DNA from: Actinacidiphila alni
GTDB lineage: Bacteria > Actinomycetota > Actinomycetes > Streptomycetales > Streptomycetaceae
DNA: 64,000 bases
Assembly (NCBI RefSeq): GCF_900112845.1
Contig: NZ_FONG01000014.1
Location: 62,001 to 126,000, forward strand
Reading direction: 5' to 3'
The notes under the pieces were generated by a model that saw only the letters and a list, made by a program, of their open reading frames with translations, was not told the origin of the DNA and made no database searches. The position numbers and the translations under genes were made by a program. Within the stretch, counting starts at the first letter, position 1. Every line of letters starts with the position of its first letter. Positions 15,031 through 23,284 of the stretch are shown piece by piece.

Positions 15031-16173
15031 ATGACGGAGACCACGATCGGAGTCGGCGGGGCCGCCGAGGGCACCGACATGGTGCTGAACATCGGGCCGC
15101 AGCACCCGTCCACGCACGGGGTGCTGCGGTTGCGGCTGGTGCTGGACGGGGAGCGGATCCGCAGCGCCGAGCCGATCGTCGGGTACATGCACCGGGGCGC
15201 GGAGAAGCTGTTCGAGGCGCGCGACTACCGGCAGATCGTGATGCTGGCGAACCGGCACGACTGGCTGTCGGCGTTCTCCAACGAGCTGGGCGTGGTGCTG
15301 TCGGTCGAGCGGATGCTCGGCATGGAGGTGCCCGAGCGCGCGGTGTGGACGCGGACACTGCTGGCCGAGCTGAACCGGGTGCTGAACCATCTGATGTTCC
15401 TCGGCTCGTACCCGCTGGAGCTGGGCGGGATCACGCCGATCTTCTACGCCTTCACCGAGCGGGAGAATCTCCAGCACGTGATGGAGGAGGTCTCCGGCGG
15501 CCGGATGCACTACATGTTCAACCGGGTCGGCGGCCTCAAGGAGGACCTGCCGCACGGCTGGACGGGCCGGGCGCGGCAGGCGGTCGCCGGGGTGCGGTCG
15601 CGGATGGGCCGCTTCGACGACCTGGTGCTGGGCAACGAGATCTTCCGCGGGCGCACCCGCGGGGTCGGGGTGCTCTCCCGCGAGCACGTGCACGCGTACG
15701 GGGTCAGCGGGCCGATCGCGCGCGGCTCCGGCGTCGACTTCGACCTGCGGCGCGACGAGCCGTATCTCGCGTACGGGGAGCTGGCCGACACCCTCAAGGT
15801 CGTCACCAGGACCGAGGGCGACTGCCTGGCCCGCTTCGAGGTGCTGCTGGAGCAGACCCACAACGCGCTGGACCTCGCGGACGCGTGCCTGGACCGGCTG
15901 GCGGAGCTGCCGCAGGGGCCGATCAACCAGCGGCTGCCGAAGGTCCTCAAGGCCCCCGAGGGGCACACCTACGCGTGGACCGAGAATCCGCTCGGCATCA
16001 ACGGCTACTACCTGGTGTCCAAGGGCGAGAAGACGCCGTACCGGATGAAGCTGCGGTCCGCGTCGTACAACAACATCCAGACGCTCGCGGTGCTGCTGCC
16101 GGGCACGCTGGTCGCGGACATGGTGGCGATCCTGGGGTCGATGTTCTTCGTGGTCGGCGACGTCGACAAGTAG
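15031..16173 (+). CDS. nuoD: NADH-quinone oxidoreductase subunit D paralogue
   Basis: 380-residue 49-kDa-type complex I subunit. GPQHPSTHG (residues 22-30) carries the quinone-site His; GYMHRGAEKLFE and the C-terminal ASYNNIQT...DMVAILGS...GDVDK are conserved. At the position of the second quinone ligand (Tyr in DYL of Nqo4) this protein reads HDWL, i.e. Trp78. It stands alone: no nuoA-C or nuoE-N nearby. Start ATG 15031 after GAGAGG (9-base spacing) is preferred over ATG 15022. Streptomycetes often carry a second nuoD outside the main nuo cluster; its role is unclear. Confidence 0.9.
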   Translation: MTETTIGVGGAAEGTDMVLNIGPQHPSTHGVLRLRLVLDGERIRSAEPIVGYMHRGAEKLFEARDYRQIVMLANRHDWLSAFSNELGVVLSVERMLGMEVPERAVWTRTLLAELNRVLNHLMFLGSYPLELGGITPIFYAFTERENLQHVMEEVSGGRMHYMFNRVGGLKEDLPHGWTGRARQAVAGVRSRMGRFDDLVLGNEIFRGRTRGVGVLSREHVHAYGVSGPIARGSGVDFDLRRDEPYLAYGELADTLKVVTRTEGDCLARFEVLLEQTHNALDLADACLDRLAELPQGPINQRLPKVLKAPEGHTYAWTENPLGINGYYLVSKGEKTPYRMKLRSASYNNIQTLAVLLPGTLVADMVAILGSMFFVVGDVDK

Positions 16174-16251
16174 TGGGCGGGGGCGGCCGGTCACATCGGC
16201 GGCGTCCGGTACGTCAGTGCGCTGACGACCGCTCGACGGAGGACGTGAACG

Positions 16252-17136
16252 ATGACCGACCCCATGGACGACAAGGACCTGCTGGCGGCCCGCTTCGAGG
16301 CCGACCGCGCCCACCTGCGGGCGGTGGCCTACCGGATGCTCGGCTCCACCGCCGAGGCGGAGGACGCGGTGCAGGAGGCGTGGCTGCGGCTGAGCCGGTC
16401 CGACACCGGTGACGTCCGCAATCTCAGCGGGTGGCTGACGACCGTCGTCGGGCGGGTCTGCCTGGACATGCTGCGGTCGCGCCGCAGCCGCCGCGAGGAG
16501 CCGCTGAGCGCGCCCGAGGCCGCGTACGGCGACGGGGAGGCCGTCGAGCCCGAGCAGCAGGCGATGCTGGCCGATTCGGTCGGGCTCGCCCTGCTGGTCG
16601 TCCTGGAGACGCTGGAGCCCGCCGAGCGGCTCGCCTTCGTCCTGCACGACATGTTCGGGGTGCCCTTCGACGACATCGCGCCGATCGTGGACCGCACGCC
16701 GGTCGCCGCCCGGCAGCTCGCCAGCCGGGCGCGGCGCCGCGTCCAGGGCGGCGGTTCCGTCGCCGACCCGGACCAGGCGCTGCGGCGCGCGGCCGTCTCG
16801 GCTTTTCTCGCTGCCGCTCGTGACGGTGACTTCGAGGCTCTGGTCGCCGTGCTCGACCCCGACGTCACCGTCCGGGCCGATGTTCCCGGGCGGCCCGGGG
16901 TCACCTCCCTCATCCACGGTGCCGCCACCGTCGCCCGCGGCGCCATCACCTACGGTGCCTTCGCCCGTGCTTCCGGTCCTGTCCTCGTGGACGGGCTCTA
17001 CGGTGCCGCTCTCGGTGTCGGCACGCCCGAGGCCCGCGTCCTCGTCTTCGCCATCACCGACGCCGGCCGCGTCGCCGCCGTCGACATCATCACGGCCCCC
17101 GACCGCCTCGCCACCCTCGACATCCGTCCAGCCTGA
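16252..17136 (+). CDS. ECF sigma factor with C-terminal SnoaL-like domain (SigJ/ECF41-like)
   Basis: 294 residues. Sigma2 at about 12-75 (YRMLGSTAEAEDAVQEAWLRL), sigma4 at about 105-160 (LEPAERLAFVLHDMFGVPFDDIAPI), then an NTF2/SnoaL-like extension (about 175-290; ADPDQALRRAAVSAFLAAARDGDFEALVAVLDPDV). In this class the extension replaces an anti-sigma factor and tunes activity. The DGGGK motif reported for ECF41 extensions is not visible (VLVDGLYG at that place), so the subgroup is uncertain. ATG 16252 follows GGAGGACGTGAACG. Neighbouring reductases are typical ECF41 targets, and an SDR gene lies upstream, separated by nuoD. Confidence 0.87.
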   Translation: MTDPMDDKDLLAARFEADRAHLRAVAYRMLGSTAEAEDAVQEAWLRLSRSDTGDVRNLSGWLTTVVGRVCLDMLRSRRSRREEPLSAPEAAYGDGEAVEPEQQAMLADSVGLALLVVLETLEPAERLAFVLHDMFGVPFDDIAPIVDRTPVAARQLASRARRRVQGGGSVADPDQALRRAAVSAFLAAARDGDFEALVAVLDPDVTVRADVPGRPGVTSLIHGAATVARGAITYGAFARASGPVLVDGLYGAALGVGTPEARVLVFAITDAGRVAAVDIITAPDRLATLDIRPA

Positions 17137-17262
17137 TCCCTCTCCTCCGGAGTGGGGTGCCCGAATAAGGGCGCGGCCCCTGTACCCGCACCTCTGCGGA
17201 GGAGGGTGCCCCTCCAGAGGCGCGGGGACGCGGCGCGGCGCTTGCGGAGAAGGGTGCCCGAT

Positions 17263-17393
17263 AGGGGCGCGGGGAACTGCGCGCTCAGCCCGCGCGCGCC
17301 TTCAGGCGAAAAACCGCCCCCAGCGGGGCAGACGCTGTTGTTTTTGCGACCACCGGGCCGGTGGGGGCTGAGCGCGCAGTTCCCCGCGCCCCT
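17263..17393. repeat. Long-armed palindromic repeat, copy 2
   Basis: 131-bp element with the same 21-bp arms as the 3688 copy. The centre reads AACCGCCCCCAGCGGGGCAG..GTTGTTTTTGCGACCACCGG, same orientation as copy 3 and opposite to copy 1. The 349-bp gap (17137-17485) between convergent genes consists of this element plus arm-like fragments to its left (AGAGGCGCGGGG near 17215) and a flank CCGCAGGAGACCTCACGC shared with copy 3. No gene seen in it. Confidence 0.85.
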
Positions 17394-17485
17394 AAAAGAC
17401 CTGACTCCCGCACTCCGCAGGAGACCTCACGCGCCCCACCCCGGAGGGGCGGCGCCCCATTTCGCGGGGGCACCGCGAACCAGGC

Positions 17486-18478
17486 TCAAGCCTGGGCGCG
17501 GAGCTCCGACATGTCGAGCTGTTCGGTGTCGTCGTGGGCCGTGAGGTCAATGACCTCGGGTTCGGCGGCGGCAGCCGCCTGCTCGGCGAGGGCCTCGTCG
17601 CCGACGACGTCGTCGAGGTCGGCCACATCGGCACCGTCGGAAGCGTCGGAGACGTCGGAAGCGGCTTCGGAGCCCGCCGGCTTCTGGGTGCCGAAGAAGT
17701 CGAAACCGCCGATGGCACGGCCCCCCTTGGCGGAGGCGGAGGCGGCGCCGCGGTAGGGCAGGACCGCGGCGGCGACGGCCGGGACGAGTCGGTGCTCGCG
17801 GACCGGCAGGCCGGCCGGGGAGGTGGCGGGGGTGTGGCCGTCGGCGGAGTGCCGCCCCTGCGGCTCCTCGGGGGCGGCGGCGTCGCGCCGCCGGGCGTCC
17901 TCGACGGTGCGCTGCGCCTGCTGGCGGGCCGCGTTCCGGCCGAGGTCACGCAGCGCCTGATCGGCCTTGAGGAAGGCCGCCGGGCCGACCGGCGAAGCGC
18001 CGGTGAGGGCCAACTGCGAGGGTGCCGCTTCGAGTTGGAGCTGGCGCCGGCTCTCCAGCGCGCGGGCCCGCTCGCTCTCGGCGGTCGCGTACCGCCGCAG
18101 CAGATCGGCGTGTTCCGTGCGCAGCCGCGCCAATTCGGCGCGCTTGCCGCGGAGTTTCTTCTCCAGCCGCCCGCGTATCTCGCGCGACTCCTCGAGATCC
18201 GTCTCGAGTTCGGCGGCCCGTTCGTCGGTGCGCCATTCCTCGCGCACCCGCGCGGCCTCGAGTTCGGCGACCGTACGGCCGGCCGAGCGGTCCCAGGTGC
18301 GGGCGAGCGCGGAACCGGCGCACGCGGCGACCGCGGTGGCGACGGTGATCACCCGGAGCGTGCCCGTATCGGCGGAGAACAGGGAGGCGGCGGCGAGGAC
18401 CACCGCGCTGCCGGCGACGGTCAGCGGCGGCAGCATCCGGTGCAACGGCGGCGAATGGCGGTGGCGTCCACGGGGCAT
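17486..18478 (-). CDS. Membrane-anchored coiled-coil protein, unknown function
   Basis: 330 residues, not assigned to a family. Two transmembrane helices near the N-terminus (about 16-58, LTVAGSAVVLAAASLF and LRVITVATAVAACAGSALA), then a long charged coiled coil (about 68-165, rich in ELE, REEWR, ARLRTEHADLLRR), then a low-complexity Ala/Asp/Glu-rich C-terminal half with acidic patches. Start MPRGRHRH at 18478 is chosen since a TAAATT hexamer lies 9 bases upstream (leaderless type); the frame continues upstream without a ribosome site. Similar coiled-coil secreted or membrane proteins are common in streptomycetes near genes of cell-envelope function. Confidence 0.65.
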   Translation of the reverse strand: MPRGRHRHSPPLHRMLPPLTVAGSAVVLAAASLFSADTGTLRVITVATAVAACAGSALARTWDRSAGRTVAELEAARVREEWRTDERAAELETDLEESREIRGRLEKKLRGKRAELARLRTEHADLLRRYATAESERARALESRRQLQLEAAPSQLALTGASPVGPAAFLKADQALRDLGRNAARQQAQRTVEDARRRDAAAPEEPQGRHSADGHTPATSPAGLPVREHRLVPAVAAAVLPYRGAASASAKGGRAIGGFDFFGTQKPAGSEAASDVSDASDGADVADLDDVVGDEALAEQAAAAAEPEVIDLTAHDDTEQLDMSELRAQA

Positions 18479-18569
18479 GGCCAGAAATTTAGCGTGTGCG
18501 AACGACCTGTGGGGAGGCGGCCCCCCAATATCCGGTGAGATTCTCACGCGGAATCGGCCACCGAATACG

Positions 18570-18624
18570 GAGGGCATTCACCGTGGCACGATGTGTCCCC
18601 AATGTGCCGTTGGTGAATGCCCTC
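18570..18624 (-). terminator. Large hairpin after the cysteine dioxygenase-rhodanese operon
   Basis: Perfect 13-bp arms GAGGGCATTCACC / GGTGAATGCCCTC plus an inner GGCAC / GTGCC pair around a 12-base apex. It lies 54 bp past the rhodanese stop and just upstream of the coiled-coil gene, so it isolates the two units. Confidence 0.75.
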
Positions 18625-18678
18625 GTCGTACCGCTCAATCGATCATGAAACGCGAAGTGTCAAGATCGGAAAGCGACT

Positions 18679-19125
18679 TCAGGTGGCCGGCGGACCGAAT
18701 TCCTCCGCTTCCGCGATGTGCGGGGTCGGCGCCGTCGGCTCGCCGGTCGGCGCGGTGACCGGCAGGCCCGCCGCGCGCCACGCCTGGAAACCGCCGTCCA
18801 GGTCGGTGGCGGCGCGCAGCCCCAGGTCCTGGAGCGTGGCGGCGGCCAGCGAGGACGCCCAGCCCTCGTTGCAGATCACCACGACCGGCTGGTCGTAGGA
18901 GGTGACCCGGGCGAGGCGGTGGGTGCCCACGGGGTCGAGCCGCCACTCCAGTTCGTTGCGCTCGACGATGACGGCGCCGGGGATGGTGCCGTCGCGGTCG
19001 CGCAGCGCGCCGTAGCGGATGTCGACCAGCAGGGCGCCGTCCTCCTCGGCGGCGCGCGCGGCGGCCTTCGCGTCCAGCCGGCGCAGCCGGGCGCGGGCCG
19101 CCGCGAGGTGCTCCTCCAGCGCCAT
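18679..19125 (-). CDS. Rhodanese-like sulfurtransferase domain protein
   Basis: 148 residues, one rhodanese domain. ALLVDIRYGALRDRDGTIPGAVIVER (CDC25-like first half) and the active-site loop VVVICNEGWASS with the catalytic Cys; LDGGFQAWRAAGLPV closes the domain. Accepts or transfers sulfane sulfur. ATG overlaps the stop of the cysteine dioxygenase gene (TGATG), so both are made together; the pairing suggests control of cysteine/sulfide breakdown. A tail rich in Thr/Pro/Glu follows. Confidence 0.9.
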   Translation of the reverse strand: MALEEHLAAARARLRRLDAKAAARAAEEDGALLVDIRYGALRDRDGTIPGAVIVERNELEWRLDPVGTHRLARVTSYDQPVVVICNEGWASSLAAATLQDLGLRAATDLDGGFQAWRAAGLPVTAPTGEPTAPTPHIAEAEEFGPPAT

Positions 19126-19721
19126 CACCACTCCTCGGGGCGCTCGACGATTTCCAGGCGCAGCGTGCTGCCCTTGCGGCTGTAGCGGCGGATCAGCGGC
19201 AGCGGCGGGTAGTACGCGTGCACCGAGACGGCGTGCGTGGCCGGGGAGTTGTTGGTGACCTGGTGGACGTGGTTGCGGCCGAAGGCGCGTCCGACGCCTT
19301 CGGGCAGCACGCGCTTGCGGTCCAGGCCCTCGGCCAGTTCCAGCGAGCGCCAGCCCTCGGAGGGCAGCGGCACGGACAGCGACTGCTCGGTCAGCTCGCC
19401 GGCGGCGGTGACGAAGACGCCGTACGAGCCGCCGTGGTCGTGCCAGCCGGTCTCGGCGCCGGGCGGCCAGCCGATCAGCCACGCCTCGCAGCCGCCGGGG
19501 CCTTCGAGCCGCACCCAGGTGCGGCCTTCGGGGTCGAGCGGCAGATTGCCGACGACCGCGGGGTCGGCGGCCACGGAACGGGCGAAGTCCAGCAGGTCGG
19601 CGGCGGTGGGCGCCGTGGGGGCCGGGGCCGTGGACACGGCACCGGAGTCGGCCGGGGGGACGGCCGTGGAGGCAGCCGTGGATTCGGACGAAGGTTCGGA
19701 CGAAGGGACAACGGAGGACAA
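19125..19721 (-). CDS. Cysteine dioxygenase type I
   Basis: 198-residue cupin iron enzyme oxidising cysteine to cysteine sulfinate with O2. Motif 1 is GWHDHGGSYGVFVTAAGELTE (two iron His near residues 95 and 97); the third His is in GRNHVHQVTN. As in other bacterial enzymes the Cys of the Cys-Tyr cofactor is replaced by Gly (HGGSYG). A 45-residue Ser/Thr/Pro/Ala-rich N-terminus precedes the domain; the real start could be later. Coupled to the rhodanese gene. Confidence 0.88.
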   Translation of the reverse strand: MSSVVPSSEPSSESTAASTAVPPADSGAVSTAPAPTAPTAADLLDFARSVAADPAVVGNLPLDPEGRTWVRLEGPGGCEAWLIGWPPGAETGWHDHGGSYGVFVTAAGELTEQSLSVPLPSEGWRSLELAEGLDRKRVLPEGVGRAFGRNHVHQVTNNSPATHAVSVHAYYPPLPLIRRYSRKGSTLRLEIVERPEEW

Positions 19722-20151
19722 GAGACACCACCCTGAATACGCGGCGTCGGCGGAAGCAGTGCCGGCGTCAGGTACGTGCAGGGAGCACCTACACCCGTAC
19801 GCGGCAGCGGACGGGGATACGTACGGAGATCAGACCGGGGCTGCGCCTAGGACGCGGAAGGGGAAAGATGAACGACGCTCGACGGAGGCGCGCTTCAGCG
19901 CGCGGTCGTACAGATGCAGCCCGCGTACCGGACGAGGTCCAGGTGGACCTTCCGGTGCAGATGCCATCCGGGTTCGCTCACGTAGCGGACTGAACCATGT
20001 CACCCGCCCGCCGGTCAAGCCGATCATCCAAGGGGTGGCGCCGGGCCCGTCAGGACCGGGATGCGTGGGGCGCGTGTCGTCTCACGATGTGGATGGGGCG
20101 GTCCGGTGAGGGCGCGGTGAGAGCGGCGGGCGGGCGCGGCGGACGTACGCG
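19722..20151. other. 430-bp region without a supported gene
   Basis: Upstream of cysteine dioxygenase and downstream of the DUF3180 gene. On the minus strand a 65-codon frame (20027-19830) ends in a basic peptide (LKRASVERRSSFPF); it has no good ribosome-binding site and does not resemble the known Streptomyces sulfur leader peptides, so it is not called. Small hairpin GCGCGC-TTCA-GCGCGC near 19890. The promoter of the dioxygenase must lie here. Confidence 0.35.
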
Positions 20152-20643
20152 TCAGCGCCGGTGCGGGGTCGCGTGCGGCACCGTGTCGTCGTCCTCGGGC
20201 AGCCGGCAGACCCGTTCCAGGAAGAGGGCGGCGGCGATCACCGCGACCCCGGCGACGACCGCGAGGCCCGCGTAGATCGCCTGCTGGCGGCGCGGATCCT
20301 GGTCCAGGTCGTACATCACCAGGTAGAGGCCGGTGCCGCCGTACATGCCGACGACCAGGGCCGCGACCAGGGCGCTGGCCTGGCCGAAGACCACCGCGCG
20401 GGCGGCGGCCAGCGGGTCGACGCCCTTGGCGCCGGGGCTCCGCTCGCGCTGGGCGTTGAGCCGGGCGCGCAGCGACAGGGCGGTGGCGAAGAGCGCGACG
20501 GCGATCAGCGCGAGCACGATCGGCGCGGCGACCGGCACCCCGGGCAGCGTCCCGACGTGGTCCCACAGCCGGGCCCCGGCCCATGAGAGCACGGCCGCGA
20601 CCGCGAAGAGCCCCGCCAGTGTCCTGATCCGCAGCGTCCTCAC
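20152..20643 (-). CDS. DUF3180-family membrane protein
   Basis: 163 residues with four predicted membrane helices (about 7-25, 37-57, 86-106, 117-139). DUF3180 proteins regularly follow folK in actinobacteria, as here; function unknown. GTG start at 20643 after GGAGGCGGG; a longer frame runs upstream over folK's end but has no supported start. N-terminus RTLRIRTLAG is basic, so it probably faces inside. Confidence 0.82.
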   Translation of the reverse strand: MRTLRIRTLAGLFAVAAVLSWAGARLWDHVGTLPGVPVAAPIVLALIAVALFATALSLRARLNAQRERSPGAKGVDPLAAARAVVFGQASALVAALVVGMYGGTGLYLVMYDLDQDPRRQQAIYAGLAVVAGVAVIAAALFLERVCRLPEDDDTVPHATPHRR

Positions 20644-20756
20644 CGAGCGCCCGCCTCCACTTTCTTTCCGGTCCCGCCGTATTTCTGTCCGGTCCCGCCG
20701 TACGGCACCCTTTGCGCGCGTCCGCGGCCGTCCGCGGTCCGCACGTCCCCCAACGA

Positions 20757-21365
20757 TTACTCGGGCAGCCGGAGTTCCACGTCCGCGCGCCGGCGCACCC
20801 CCGAGGTGCCGACGGATTCGATCAGCGCGGCGACCGTGCCGTGCCCCGGCACCTCCGCCGCCGGGTCCACGTCGTGCCAGGGCACCAGGACGAAGGCGCG
20901 CTCGTGGGCCCGCGGGTGCGGGAGGGTCAGCGCCGGGTCGTCGGACGTCACGTTCTGGTACGTGATGATGTCGACGTCGATGGTGCGCGGCCCCCAGTGC
21001 TCGGTGCGCACCCGCAGATACGCCTCCTCGATGGCGTGCGCGCGCTCCAGCAGCGACTGCGGCGGCAGCGTCGTGCGGACCAGCGCCACCGCGTTGAAGT
21101 AGGCGGCCTGCGAGCCCTCGGGGACGCCCCACGGCTCGGTCTCGTACACCGGCGAGACGGCCTTGACCCGGACGCCCGGGGTGTCCTCCAGCGCGTCCAC
21201 GGCGCCCTGAAGGGTCTCCAGGCGGTTACCGAGGTTGCCGCCGAGGGCGATCACGGCGGTCTTGGGGTTGTTCAGCGTGAAGTCCGCGGCGTCGACCTGC
21301 GCGACCACGGACGCCGGGACGGGCTGCACGGTGGGGTCGGTCACCGGCTCCTGGGGGGAATTCAC
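20757..21365 (-). CDS. folK: 2-Amino-4-hydroxy-6-hydroxymethyldihydropteridine pyrophosphokinase
   Basis: 202 residues (HPPK), transferring pyrophosphate from ATP to the pterin in dihydrofolate synthesis. Seen: ALGGNLGNRLETLQGAVDAL, SPVYETEPWGVPEG, RTEHWGPRTIDVDIITY (DxD metal site) and LTLPHPRAHERAFVLVP. The domain starts near residue 38 after a flexible N-terminus. GTG overlaps the folB stop (GTGA), so it is coupled to folB. Last enzyme gene of the fol cluster; product feeds FolP. Confidence 0.95.
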   Translation of the reverse strand: MNSPQEPVTDPTVQPVPASVVAQVDAADFTLNNPKTAVIALGGNLGNRLETLQGAVDALEDTPGVRVKAVSPVYETEPWGVPEGSQAAYFNAVALVRTTLPPQSLLERAHAIEEAYLRVRTEHWGPRTIDVDIITYQNVTSDDPALTLPHPRAHERAFVLVPWHDVDPAAEVPGHGTVAALIESVGTSGVRRRADVELRLPE

Positions 21366-21721
21366 GGGCGCCTCCGGGTGATGGTCACGGTCACGTCGTC
21401 GAAGGGCACGGTGATCGGGGCGTCGGGCTTGTGCACGGTCACCTCGACCTCCCGCACCACCTCGTGCGCCAGGCAGGTGTCGGCGATGCGCTGGGCGAGC
21501 GTCTCGATGAGGTCGACCGGCTCGCCGGTGACGACGGCCGCGACCTCCTCGGCGACCACACCGTAATGCACCGTCCTGCTCAGGTCGTCACCGGCCGCCG
21601 CCGGGGCGGTGTCCAGGCCGAGCACCAGGTCGACGACGAAGATCTGGCCGTCCTCGCGTTCGTGCTCGAACACTCCGTGGTGGCCCAGGGCCCTCAGGCC
21701 CCGCAGGGTCACGCGATCCAC
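21362..21721 (-). CDS. folB: Dihydroneopterin aldolase
   Basis: 119 residues (DHNA), cleaving dihydroneopterin to the FolK substrate. LRGLRALGHHGVFEHEREDGQIF with the conserved Glu, DDLSRTVHYGVVAEEV, LIETLAQRIAD and VTVHKPDAPI are standard. GTG 21721 after GGGAGTGAG is chosen; the frame extends 28 codons further without a site. Separated from the upstream NTF2-like gene by 152 bp that contain repeated CGTACGTCATGCGG-like words, probably its own promoter. Confidence 0.95.
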   Translation of the reverse strand: MDRVTLRGLRALGHHGVFEHEREDGQIFVVDLVLGLDTAPAAAGDDLSRTVHYGVVAEEVAAVVTGEPVDLIETLAQRIADTCLAHEVVREVEVTVHKPDAPITVPFDDVTVTITRRRP

Positions 21722-21873
21722 GAACTCACTCCCGCCGGTCGATCGGTCATACGGTCGTACGTCATGCCGCGGGGTCGTGCGGGCGTGCGTCACGTCGTAC
21801 GTCATGCGGTCGTACGCCGTCGTCCCGCCCCGCGGCCGGCTCCGAATCTACCGTCGGTCACCGACAGGGCCGG

Positions 21874-22380
21874 TCACCCGGCCAGGCCCTCGCCGTCCCC
21901 GTCCGGTCCTTCGCCGGCGCCCGCGCCGTCACCGTCGGACTCGTCGTCCTCCTCGGCGAGCACCGGGGAGCCGTGGTGCACCCACATCCGCCAGCCGTCG
22001 GCGGTGCGCCGGAAGACATTGGTGGCCACCACCAGGCCGCCGACGAGCGAGCCGGCGGAGCCGTCCTCCTCGGCCGGGCCGCCGGTGAGGATGTTCTCGG
22101 TGCAGGTGACCACCGCGCTGTCGCCGTCCACGGCGACCTCGACGTCGGTCAGGAAGAACTGGATGTAGTCGGTGTTCGCCATGATCAGCGCGTAGGACCG
22201 CATGACCTCGCGGCGCCCGCGCAGCACCGGCCAGCCGGGGTGCACCACGGCGACCGACTCGGCGAGCGGCCCGTCCAGCACCACCGCCTCCAGCGCGTCC
22301 AGGTCCGAGGTCTCCACCGCGTCGTAGAACGCCTGATTGGCCCGCTCCACGGCGCGGGCCTCGGCGGTGCGCGGCGTCAC
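21874..22380 (-). CDS. NTF2-like (SnoaL/ketosteroid isomerase fold) protein
   Basis: 168 residues. NTF2 fold: ANQAFYDAVETSDLDALEAVV, HPGWPVLRGRREVMRSYALIM, and C-terminal FRRTADGWRMWVHHGSPV; then an acidic Asp/Glu/Gly tail. No catalytic set is obvious; such proteins bind or isomerise small molecules. GTG start overlaps the folP stop (GTGA), so it is made with FolP. This gene is a steady neighbour between folP and folB in streptomycetes as far as I recall, suggesting a pterin-related role, which is not proven. Confidence 0.82.
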   Translation of the reverse strand: MTPRTAEARAVERANQAFYDAVETSDLDALEAVVLDGPLAESVAVVHPGWPVLRGRREVMRSYALIMANTDYIQFFLTDVEVAVDGDSAVVTCTENILTGGPAEEDGSAGSLVGGLVVATNVFRRTADGWRMWVHHGSPVLAEEDDESDGDGAGAGEGPDGDGEGLAG

Positions 22381-23240
22381 GCGCCGGCCGCCTCGATGGC
22401 GCGGGCCACCCGGACCGCGTCGGCGCTTGCGTGCACCTCGTGGACGCGGACCGCCCAGGCGCCCTCGCGGGCGGCGATCGCGGTGACGGCGGCGGTCGCC
22501 GCGTCGCGTTCCCTGGCGGGCGGCGGCGCGCCGTCGTCCCCGGCCAGCACCCGGCCGAGGAACCGCTTGCGGGAGGCGGCGACCAGCAGCGGGCGGCCGA
22601 GGGCGCGCAGCTCCCGCAGATGGGCCAGCAGCGTCAGGTCGTGGCCGGCGTCCTTGGCGAAGCCCAGGCCCGGGTCGAGGACGATCCTGGCGGGGTCGAT
22701 GCCGCCCGCCACGGCCCGCTCCAGGCCCGACCGCAGTTCCGCGACGACCTCGCCGAGGACGTCGGCGTAGACCGCGCGGTTGTTCATGTCGATGGACTGG
22801 CCGCGCCAGTGCATGACGACGAAGGGCACCCCGGCGGCGGCGACCGCCGGGACCATCGCGGGGTCGGCGAGGCCGCCGCTGACGTCGTTGACCAGCCGGG
22901 CGCCGGCCGCGACGGCCTGTTCGGCGACCGAGCCGCGCATCGTGTCGACGCTGACCAGCGCCCCGGCCGCGGCCAGTTCCCTGACCACCGGCACGACCCG
23001 GCGCAGCTCCTCCGCCTCGTCGACCCGCTTGGCGCCGGGCCGGGTGGACTCGCCGCCGACATCGACCAGATCGGCGCCCTGAGCGACCAGGTCGAGGCCG
23101 TGCTTGACGGCCAGCTCCGGGTCGAACCACCGCCCGCCGTCGGAGAACGAGTCGGGCGTGACGTTCACCACGCCCATGACCGCGCAGCGGTCCCACTCCG
23201 GCAGTCCGACGGGCCCGCTCCGGGCCTGCAACGTAACCAT
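22377..23240 (-). CDS. folP: Dihydropteroate synthase
   Basis: 287-residue TIM barrel joining the pterin pyrophosphate with p-aminobenzoate; the sulfonamide target. MGVVNVTPDSFSDGG (residues about 22-36), DVGGESTRPGAK, the pterin-site Asn in LVNDVSGG, DPGLGFAKDAGHD and RVHEV near the end. ATG 23240 has TACGCT 8-13 bases upstream with no Shine-Dalgarno, pointing to a leaderless mRNA; an ATG/GTG 33 bases further upstream is inside that promoter. The ordered mobile loops show no change that I would read as sulfonamide resistance. Confidence 0.95.
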   Translation of the reverse strand: MVTLQARSGPVGLPEWDRCAVMGVVNVTPDSFSDGGRWFDPELAVKHGLDLVAQGADLVDVGGESTRPGAKRVDEAEELRRVVPVVRELAAAGALVSVDTMRGSVAEQAVAAGARLVNDVSGGLADPAMVPAVAAAGVPFVVMHWRGQSIDMNNRAVYADVLGEVVAELRSGLERAVAGGIDPARIVLDPGLGFAKDAGHDLTLLAHLRELRALGRPLLVAASRKRFLGRVLAGDDGAPPPARERDAATAAVTAIAAREGAWAVRVHEVHASADAVRVARAIEAAGA

Positions 23241-23284
23241 GCGCCCAGCGTAGGGGCTGGGGCCGGTCCGCAAGGTCGCGGCAT

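Noticed and set aside
13888..16917. A 1009-codon open frame on the minus strand across nuoD and the sigma factor
   Set aside because: It is low-complexity Arg/Pro/Gly/His text antisense to two recognisable genes, an effect of high third-position GC.
19830..20027. 65-codon minus-strand frame upstream of cysteine dioxygenase as a leader peptide
   Set aside because: No ribosome-binding site, and no similarity to the known short Cys/Arg-type Streptomyces leader peptides.
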